From: JBCBWG01 sp964579305
GTDB taxonomy: Bacteria > Pseudomonadota > Alphaproteobacteria > Rhizobiales > Hyphomicrobiaceae
NCBI GenBank assembly: GCA_964579305.1
Contig: CAZOGY010000012.1
Span: 1 to 47,191, forward strand
Length of the DNA stretch: 47,191 nt
Direction: 5' to 3'
The position numbers and the translations under genes were made by a program. Shown here one piece after another: positions 41,666-47,191 of the stretch (position 1 is the first letter of the stretch; every line of letters starts with the position of its first letter). The notes under the pieces were generated by a model. That model made no database searches. It saw only the letters and a program-made list of their open reading frames with translations, and was not told where the DNA came from.

Positions 41666-42271
41666 TCAGGCGGCCCTGGGCGTGTTCCGGCGACGCGGTG
41701 AAATCCCAGCGAGCGATAGGAAGTTGGCAAGCATCTCGTGTCCGAGTTCCGAAGCGATGCTTTCAGGGTGGAACTGAACGCCATGGACGGGGTCTGATTT
41801 GTGCGTCAGGCCCATGATCAGCCCCTCAGAGGTCTCGGCCGTGACTTCCAGGTCGTCCGGCAAGCCCGCACGATCCACCGCCAGAGAGTGGTAGCGCGTG
41901 ACCGAGATCTTGCGCGGCAGACCGGCAAACACACTGCGTTCGGTATGGCGGATGTCGCTAACCTTACCGTGCATGGGCAAAGGCGCACGAATGACGCGGC
42001 CGCCATAGGCTTGGCCGATGGCCTGGTGACCAAGGCACACGCCCAGAATGGGGATCTCGGACCCAAGCGTCTCGACGAGTTCCAGGCAAATTCCTGCCTC
42101 GTTGGGGGTGCCTGGGCCCGGCGACAGAACGATAGCTTTGGGATTAAGCGCCTGGGCCTGTGCGGCGGTGAGGCGGTCGTTGCGATAGACGTCGCACGTA
42201 GCGCCCAGATCACCAAGGAAGTGCACGAGGTTATAGGTGAAGCTGTCGTAGTTATCGATCATCAAGAGCAT
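41666..42271 (-). CDS. trpG: Anthranilate synthase glutaminase subunit
   Basis: TrpG supplies ammonia from glutamine to TrpE. The 201-residue class I amidotransferase has MIDNYDSFTYNLVHFLGDLG, the oxyanion SPGPGTPNEAG, the nucleophile Cys in LGVCLGHQAIGQAYGG, and VQFHPESIASE (His/Glu). trpE is not in the 4.9 kb to its right. It could also serve p-aminobenzoate synthesis (PabA role), as in other bacteria with a single subunit. Confidence 0.95.
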   Translation of the reverse strand: MLLMIDNYDSFTYNLVHFLGDLGATCDVYRNDRLTAAQAQALNPKAIVLSPGPGTPNEAGICLELVETLGSEIPILGVCLGHQAIGQAYGGRVIRAPLPMHGKVSDIRHTERSVFAGLPRKISVTRYHSLAVDRAGLPDDLEVTAETSEGLIMGLTHKSDPVHGVQFHPESIASELGHEMLANFLSLAGISPRRRNTPRAA

Positions 42272-42401
42272 GGCGTGTCTCGCGTATCTTCCGGTTTTGC
42301 CAGGCGCTGGGGAGGACTTGCCAGCTTGGCTGCGGCCGCGGCGTTGGAAGCCCGCCGATCAGCCGAAATCTGATGCGCGGTGCGGTGTGCGTGTCGTGAG
42401 T

Positions 42402-42920
42402 TCAGGTCAAACTGCGTGGTGTCACGAACGTCGCAAGCCGGCCGGTGGCTGTGTCGATGCCATCCCAACCCTCGGTTTCGAAGACTATATGTGCAATCGC
42501 GGCGGTTGGATATTTCATCGCGAGTTGGCGGATATCTTTCTTGCGGCCGGCGCCCACCAGTTGCAGCGCAAGCGCATGTAATCCCGGATTGTGCCCAATG
42601 ATGGCAACGCGTTGGTGGTCGCTTGCGATGCTGCGAAGGCGATCAAGCAGGGTGTCGGGATGGGCAATGTAGAGCGCATCTTCGAATGAGATTGGCGTGT
42701 CCGCCGCCAGAAACTCGGAAAACGCAAGCGTGAGCGTCGCGCGGGTGCGCACGGACGTTGAGCATAAGATCAGGTCTGGAACGAGATCGTGCTCGCGCAG
42801 CCACTGGCCCATGCGCGCGGCCGCTTTCGCGCCGCGCTCGGTCAACGGGCGATCGTGATCGTCGAGATCGGGATCATCCCAACTCGACTTGGCATGTCGG
42901 AACAACAATAGCTCGCGCAT
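42402..42920 (-). CDS. SixA-type histidine phosphatase
   Basis: The 172-residue member of the histidine phosphatase superfamily has the catalytic RHAKSSW at residues 8-14 and the second His in IIGHNPGLHALAL. The core arginine lies in STSVRTRATLT. SixA proteins dephosphorylate phospho-His on phosphotransfer proteins; the partner here is unknown. The ATG at 42920 lacks an obvious ribosome-binding site. It lies 130 bp upstream of trpG on the same strand and may be a separate transcript. Confidence 0.85.
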   Translation of the reverse strand: MRELLLFRHAKSSWDDPDLDDHDRPLTERGAKAAARMGQWLREHDLVPDLILCSTSVRTRATLTLAFSEFLAADTPISFEDALYIAHPDTLLDRLRSIASDHQRVAIIGHNPGLHALALQLVGAGRKKDIRQLAMKYPTAAIAHIVFETEGWDGIDTATGRLATFVTPRSLT

Positions 42921-43120
42921 GCAGTGCTGCTAGCCCACGTGCCGCCCAGCATTCAAGTGTCAGTCGCTCGTCTGCGCTCTTGGCGGGCATTGGGCGAGGG
43001 GGCAAAACTTGAGGTTGCAGCTTGGGTGGCCTATACGACCATCGCGCAGGCGCAGCTTTCCGGCTGCCTGGAAATGGCTTGCGCGTCTGAGACCTGAAGC
43101 GGCCGGCGTTCGATGAACGC

Positions 43121-43273
43121 GGGGCACGCGGGGCACGCGGGGCGATCGAACGGTCGCCTTTCATCCCGGTCGGTCAGCGCGTGACAACGCCTGGCAGTTT
43201 TGGCGCCGGTGCATCATTGCCTGACTTGGACCTGATCTGGGCCTGACTTGGGCCTGATCTGGGCCTGACTTGG
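43121..43273. repeat. Short tandem repeats in the gap between sixA and the betaine methyltransferase
   Basis: Two arrays lie in the 526-bp gap (42921-43446), which has no supported gene. At 43121-43143 a 9-bp GGGGCACGC unit occurs about 2.5 times. At 43220-43273 an 11-bp unit occurs five times, alternating CCTGACTTGGR and CCTGATCTGGG, so the array also reads as a 22-bp repeat present 2.5 times. The divergent gene promoters must lie in this gap. Whether the arrays bind a protein or are slippage products is unknown. Confidence 0.9.
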
Positions 43274-43446
43274 CCGCCGCGGTGGTCATGGTGCGCGCCA
43301 GTTTTACAACGCGTGTCTTCCAGCAGCCGCGCAAGCGGCAGGCCGGTGCGCAGTATTGGCCGCGGTGACATGTGACAATCTATGACCTGGAGGTGTCGAT
43401 CGCCGAAAGCCCGATGTTCCGTTTTCAGCCAAACAAGGAGTTTTCG

Positions 43447-45162
43447 ATGAGACATGAGGCCAAAGCTGAGGCTTTGCAGGGCGGCAATCAACGCGTTTAC
43501 CGCGGTGATCCATTGGCCGCACGGGATACAGACCTGTATCGCCAGGAATACATCATGGAGTTTGTCAATAAATGGGACGAGTTGATCGATTGGGACGCGC
43601 GCGCGCAAAGCGAAGGCCAATTCTTTATCGATATTTTGCGGGCACGCGGTAAAGACACGGTTTTGGACGTTGCCTGCGGGACTGGGTTCCATTCCGTTCG
43701 TCTCAATGAGGCGGGCTTCAATGTGACATCCGCCGACGGTTCCGCCGAAATGTTGGCAAAAGCATTTGAAAATGGACGGCGGCGCGGTCTCGTCCTGAAA
43801 ACGGTTCAGGCCGATTGGCGCTGGCTCAATCGCGATATTCAGGGCAAGTATGACGCCATCATCTGCCTCGGTAACTCATTCACGCATTTGCACGATGAAA
43901 AGGATCGGCGACGCGCGCTTGCGGAGTTCTATGCGGCGCTCAAGCATGACGGCATCCTGATCCTGGATCAGCGGAACTATGATGCCATGCTGGAAAGCGG
44001 GTTCAAGACAAAGCATAAATTCTATTACTGCGGTGATCAAGTATCGGCAGAGCCCGAGCATATTGATGATGGGTTGTGTCGCTTCAAATATCAATTCCCA
44101 GACGGTTCGCAATTTACATTGAATATGTATCCGGTCCGCAAGAACTATGTGCGGCGCCTGATTACGGAAGCCGGGTTTGAGCGGATCCGGACCTATGGCG
44201 ATTTCCAGGAGACCTACGCGGAGGATGAGCCCGACTTTTTCATTCACGTTGCGGAAAAATCAGTGCCCGACGTCAGGCGTTGGCAAAACGGTGAGGCCGT
44301 TGGCGGTGACACGGTGCGCGATATTCGCGAGGCGACTGAGGAATACTACGACAGTGAAGATGCCAATACCTTCTATTCGATTGTCTGGGGCGGCGAAGAT
44401 CTGCATGTCGGACTTTACGAGCCGGGGCGGTCGATCAAGGACGCAAGCAACGCAACGGTTGACGCCATGGCCGATCGGCTTGGCGAACTCGTCCCGGCGA
44501 TCAGCCCCGGCACACACATAATCGATTTGGGTGCCGGTTATGGCGGGGCCATGCGGCGGGTCGTGAGGCGGTTTGGCTGCAAAGCAACGTGTCTGAACAT
44601 TTCGGACGCACAAAACGACATCAACCGTCAAAGGACGCGACGGGCCGGACTGACCGATCAGATTTCGGTCGTGCACGGGGTTTTTGAAAACGTGCCGGCC
44701 GATGATGGCTCGTTCGACATCGCATGGAGCCAGGACGCGATCCTGCATTCGGATCAACGGGCCAAGGTGATCAGCGAAGTTGCGCGCATCCTGAAGCCCG
44801 GTGGGATCTTCATCTTCACCGACCCGATGCAGGCCGATGATGTGCCAGTGGGCGTCCTGCAGCCGGTTTACGATCGGCTCGGGCTGATTGACCTGGCATC
44901 GCCGCGCTTTTACCGGCAGGCTGCGGAGGCGGCCGGGCTTGAGGTTCTGGAGCAGGCCGACCAGACGGAACAGTTGCGCACCCATTACGACCGCGTGCGC
45001 ACCGAGCTTCTGGCCAACCGCGACAAGCTTTTGTCTGGCGGCGCCAGTGCAGATTATCTCGATCGGATGGTGGTCGGGCTTGAAAACTGGGTGAAGGCTG
45101 CGGACGCAGGCCACTTGTTCTGGGGTATCCACGTGCTGCGTAAGCCAGCGGCTCAGATCTGA
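43447..45162 (+). CDS. Fused glycine/sarcosine and sarcosine/dimethylglycine N-methyltransferase
   Basis: The 571-residue protein has two SAM-dependent methyltransferase domains. The N-terminal half (about 1-275; motif I VLDVACGTGFHSVRLNEAG at 72-90) matches glycine/sarcosine N-methyltransferase. The C-terminal half (about 292-571; HIIDLGAGYGGAMRRVV at 357-373, then FDIAWSQDAILHSDQ) matches sarcosine/dimethylglycine methyltransferase. Together they methylate glycine three times to glycine betaine, a compatible solute. These are separate proteins in many halophiles but fused in some, such as Actinopolyspora. The ATG at 43447 follows AAGGAG at 6 nt; the open frame extends upstream to 43372 without a ribosome-binding site. 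Confidence 0.92.
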   Translation: MRHEAKAEALQGGNQRVYRGDPLAARDTDLYRQEYIMEFVNKWDELIDWDARAQSEGQFFIDILRARGKDTVLDVACGTGFHSVRLNEAGFNVTSADGSAEMLAKAFENGRRRGLVLKTVQADWRWLNRDIQGKYDAIICLGNSFTHLHDEKDRRRALAEFYAALKHDGILILDQRNYDAMLESGFKTKHKFYYCGDQVSAEPEHIDDGLCRFKYQFPDGSQFTLNMYPVRKNYVRRLITEAGFERIRTYGDFQETYAEDEPDFFIHVAEKSVPDVRRWQNGEAVGGDTVRDIREATEEYYDSEDANTFYSIVWGGEDLHVGLYEPGRSIKDASNATVDAMADRLGELVPAISPGTHIIDLGAGYGGAMRRVVRRFGCKATCLNISDAQNDINRQRTRRAGLTDQISVVHGVFENVPADDGSFDIAWSQDAILHSDQRAKVISEVARILKPGGIFIFTDPMQADDVPVGVLQPVYDRLGLIDLASPRFYRQAAEAAGLEVLEQADQTEQLRTHYDRVRTELLANRDKLLSGGASADYLDRMVVGLENWVKAADAGHLFWGIHVLRKPAAQI

Positions 45163-45179
45163 TCTGCTTGATACGCACA

Positions 45180-45206
45180 CGGGCCGGTTGCGTGGTGACC
45201 GGCCCG
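45180..45206. terminator. Hairpin between convergent genes
   Basis: CGGGCCGGT and ACCGGCCCG form a perfect 9-bp stem around a 9-nt loop in the 58-bp space between the betaine methyltransferase and the AhpD-like gene, which converge. It could serve both strands. Neither side has a T-run. Confidence 0.55.
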
Positions 45207-45220
45207 ATCGGAGACGCTCA

Positions 45221-45574
45221 TCAATCTTGGGCGTCGCCAGCGAATGTGTCGAACGCTTCGAGCGCCTGGCCGGCATAGACCATTGCCGGGCCGCCGCCCA
45301 TTTGAATGACGACCGCGAGTGCCTCGGCGACATCCTGGCGGGTGGCGCCTTTCTTCACGGCTGAGCGCGCGTGATAGGCAATGCAGCCGTCGCAGCGCAC
45401 GGCAACGCTGATCGCCAGTGAGATCAGCTCCTTGGTCTTGGCGTCGAGTGCACCGTCGGGATAGGCCGCTTTTCCAAGACCTGCGAAAGCGGCCATGGCT
45501 TCGGGTGCGGCCTTGCCGAGCAAGCCTGCGTTGGCGACGACGCTGTCGGCGATTGCTCTGTAGTCCTTTGACAT
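45221..45574 (-). CDS. Carboxymuconolactone decarboxylase/AhpD-like protein
   Basis: The 117-residue protein belongs to the AhpD-like superfamily. It shows KTKELISLAISVAVRCDGCI with the CxxC redox pair (CDGC) followed by AYHARSAVKKGATRQDVAEAL. Members act as thiol peroxidases or, without the CxxC, as decarboxylases; the CxxC and following His favour an alkylhydroperoxidase-type role. The ATG at 45574 has GGAG at 7 nt. It lies 83 bp downstream of the FGE-domain gene on the same strand. Confidence 0.9.
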   Translation of the reverse strand: MSKDYRAIADSVVANAGLLGKAAPEAMAAFAGLGKAAYPDGALDAKTKELISLAISVAVRCDGCIAYHARSAVKKGATRQDVAEALAVVIQMGGGPAMVYAGQALEAFDTFAGDAQD

Positions 45575-45657
45575 GGGCGTGCTCCGGTTGGTTTGGGACC
45601 ACGCCGGTAGCGCTGATTGCGGCAGCCTGGTTTGATGCGGGTCAATCGCGGTTGGCC

Positions 45658-46368
45658 TCACTCGACATCGTAAGCGCAGCGAAAGCCGATGTAGATGGCG
45701 GCGAAGTCGGCGGGCTTATATTGCGCGCCGGTGCTGCGGGCCTTGTCCGGGCCGTACCACCAGGAGCCGCCGATCGTGAGCGCATCGCCACCGCGCCGGT
45801 CCGCCAGCCATTCCCAGACGTTTCCGCCCATGTCGTAGAGGCCATTGACGCCGCGTTTCGTCGTGCCCACCGGGACGTGGCGCTTGCGGTTGTTGTTCAT
45901 GCCATCGCCCGTGGCGCCAACCGGATAGGCGTACGTCTCGCCGGTCTGAAACCCATCCGCTGGGGCGTCTCGTGTCTCGGTATACGCCGCGCGGCGCCAT
46001 TCGGCTGCTGTCGGCAAGCGGCCCCCGACGTGCTTGCAGAAGGCATCCGCCTCAGCCCAGGTCACGTGCGCGACGGGTTCGCGATCGGCGCCGGGCTCAC
46101 CGTAAGGCGCTTGCCATGTCCAGCCGGGCCGTTGTTCCCAGCCGGCGCCGTATTCGTAGCCGCCGCCAGCTTTTTCCGCCGATGTTTCAAGTCCGGTCGC
46201 AGCGGCGAACGTCTTGAACTGGCCGATCGTCACTTCCGTGCGGTCGATGGCGAAGGGCGTTGATCCCGCGATGGTGACCCGCTCGCCGATCTGAGCTGTG
46301 GCGGGCTGCGCGGTTGCGCCAAGCCAGGCGAGGGCGGCGATCAGGGTGAGCGTTGGAGCGGTGCGCAT
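45658..46368 (-). CDS. Secreted FGE/SUMF-domain protein
   Basis: The 236-residue precursor has a signal peptide (TLTLIAALAWLGATAQPATA) and then a complete formylglycine-generating-enzyme-type fold. Landmarks are FAIDRTEVTIGQFKTFAAAT, PVAHVTWAEADAFCKHVGG, RLPTAAEWRRAA, LYDMGGNVWEWLAD and the ending IYIGFRCAYDVE. True FGE uses two cysteines near the end; only the last one (GFRC) is present, so oxidase activity is doubtful. The ATG follows AAGGACGCG. It is divergent, over 100 bp, from a protease gene that seems to carry the same kind of domain. Confidence 0.88.
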   Translation of the reverse strand: MRTAPTLTLIAALAWLGATAQPATAQIGERVTIAGSTPFAIDRTEVTIGQFKTFAAATGLETSAEKAGGGYEYGAGWEQRPGWTWQAPYGEPGADREPVAHVTWAEADAFCKHVGGRLPTAAEWRRAAYTETRDAPADGFQTGETYAYPVGATGDGMNNNRKRHVPVGTTKRGVNGLYDMGGNVWEWLADRRGGDALTIGGSWWYGPDKARSTGAQYKPADFAAIYIGFRCAYDVE

Positions 46369-46468
46369 GGTTTCGCGTCCTTGTCCGTTGTGTCGGTTCA
46401 AGCTGTCATTGCTGCGTGATACGCTCAGTCTGGGAACTGGATGTGGCGCAGGTTATGGGTGGGACGTC

Positions 46469-47191
46469 ATGTTGCGATGTGTTGTTTTTTGCGCGCTGTT
46501 GCTGGGCGGCATGGCCGGTGCGCAGGCTCAACTCGTGATGGAGCACGACGCTGGCAAGCTGCGCGGCTTCCACGGGAAAACCAAACCAATCAAGCGCAGT
46601 TTTGAGTCTGATGCCGAAGCGCGCCGTGTGTTCCGTTCTGTCTTGAAAGCCGCCGACCTGTTGGGCCTGGAAAGCCGCATTCTTTTGCGCGCAAGTGGCC
46701 AGACGGGCGCGGCGGTTGCGTTTGTCGAAGATACGCCGGATGGCTTGAGGCGGTATATTTTCTACAACGCCTATTTCATGCAGCAACTGAAACAGGAGAC
46801 GGCGAATTACTGGTCACTGATCGCAGTCCTCGCCCACGAACTTGGCCACCATATCGAGCTGCATACATTGGCGGCTGGCCGCAATCACAAGTTCGAATTG
46901 CAGGCGGATTATCAAGCCGGCCTGATCCTGCGGCGCATGGGCGCCACGCTCGAAGAGGCAACCGCGCTGTTCCGAACCTTGCCGGAGCAGGAAACCGACA
47001 CCCACCCCGGCCGCGCTGATCGCATTCAAATGGCCACGCTCGGCTGGCTGAAGGGCGGGGAGGGGCAGGCTGGGTCGGAGGCGAAGCGGGTGCCAGTCGA
47101 GCCATCTTGCGACGGCGTAACCGTCTCGCTCGGGACTGGGGGCACGACTTGCATCAAGCCGGGCTCGGGCAAGACATTCCGCGACTGTCCG
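46469..47191 (+). CDS. Secreted zinc metalloprotease, probably fused to an FGE domain (runs off window)
   Basis: The frame is open from ATG 46469 to the window end (241 codons, no stop). A signal peptide (VVFCALLLGGMAGAQA) precedes an M48-like protease domain: LIAVLAHELGHHIELHTLAA (HExxH at about residues 123-127) and FELQADYQAGLILRRMG with the third ligand Glu. After a linker, the last ~15 residues (CIKPGSGKTFRDCP) match the segment that in many exported FGE/SUMF-domain proteins directly precedes the CPEMVVVPAG start of the domain. A C-terminal FGE domain just past the edge is therefore likely but not seen. No strong ribosome-binding site precedes the ATG. Confidence 0.8.
   Translation, partial: MLRCVVFCALLLGGMAGAQAQLVMEHDAGKLRGFHGKTKPIKRSFESDAEARRVFRSVLKAADLLGLESRILLRASGQTGAAVAFVEDTPDGLRRYIFYNAYFMQQLKQETANYWSLIAVLAHELGHHIELHTLAAGRNHKFELQADYQAGLILRRMGATLEEATALFRTLPEQETDTHPGRADRIQMATLGWLKGGEGQAGSEAKRVPVEPSCDGVTVSLGTGGTTCIKPGSGKTFRDCP

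Noticed and set aside
43220..43273. CRISPR array
   Set aside because: The units are 11 bp and contiguous without spacers, and there are no cas genes.
43174..43692. Minus-strand frame through the 11-bp repeats with a Gln-Ile-Arg-Ser pattern
   Set aside because: The pattern is produced by the tandem repeat, and the frame overlaps the start of the methyltransferase.

Overview
The window is a stretch of an alphaproteobacterial chromosome, probably from Hyphomicrobiales or a near relative. The evidence is GC-rich coding on both strands, frequent GTG/TTG starts, the gene order rpsB-tsf-pyrH-frr-uppS-cdsA-dxr-rseP-bamA-lpxD-fabZ-lpxA-lpxI-lpxB-gltA followed by comEC/gltX, lexA-moeA-moaC-trpC-trpD-trpG, use of LpxI rather than LpxH, and a LexA box of the alphaproteobacterial type (GAAC-N7-GAAC). 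A fused glycine-betaine synthesis methyltransferase suggests a salt-exposed habitat. No tRNA, rRNA, CRISPR array, IS transposase or prophage is visible.

Layout. 1-7,500: two intergenic repeats, a secreted cysteine-rich protein with a peptidoglycan-binding-like segment, purU, dnaE, an alpha/beta hydrolase and a small Arg-rich secreted protein. 7,600-24,700: the core block. It runs from translation (rpsB, tsf, frr) and UMP kinase through undecaprenyl and CDP-diacylglycerol synthesis (uppS, cdsA) and isoprenoid supply (dxr) to RseP, outer-membrane assembly (bamA) and lipid A synthesis (lpxD-fabZ-lpxA-lpxI-lpxB). 24,700-31,400: gltA and a DMT permease on the minus strand, then a plus-strand accessory group: a HlyC-like protein lacking the usual catalytic His, an M15 peptidase, a small SH3 protein and an acyltransferase-3. 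31,600-42,900: gltX, comEC, lexA, moeA, moaC, trpC, trpD, trpG and a SixA-type phosphatase, interrupted by two paralogous membrane-protein genes on the opposite strand between trpD and trpC. 42,900-47,191: a one-piece glycine-to-betaine methyltransferase, an AhpD-like protein, a secreted FGE/SUMF-domain protein, and the start of a secreted zinc protease that appears to run into a second FGE-type domain beyond the window.

Most of the window is housekeeping. The parts that differ from the standard picture are: a 167-bp MITE-like dispersed repeat (three copies, one cut by the window edge); a second ~95-bp repeat (three copies); an LpxI with an extra ~165-residue C-terminal domain that may be a degenerate copy of its own catalytic half; the HlyC-family protein with Phe where the catalytic His should be; the membrane-protein pair inside the trp cluster; and the protease/FGE locus. 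I found no convincing wholly new multi-gene system. The gltA-gltX accessory group and the terminal protease/FGE locus are the best candidates for undescribed functional units.
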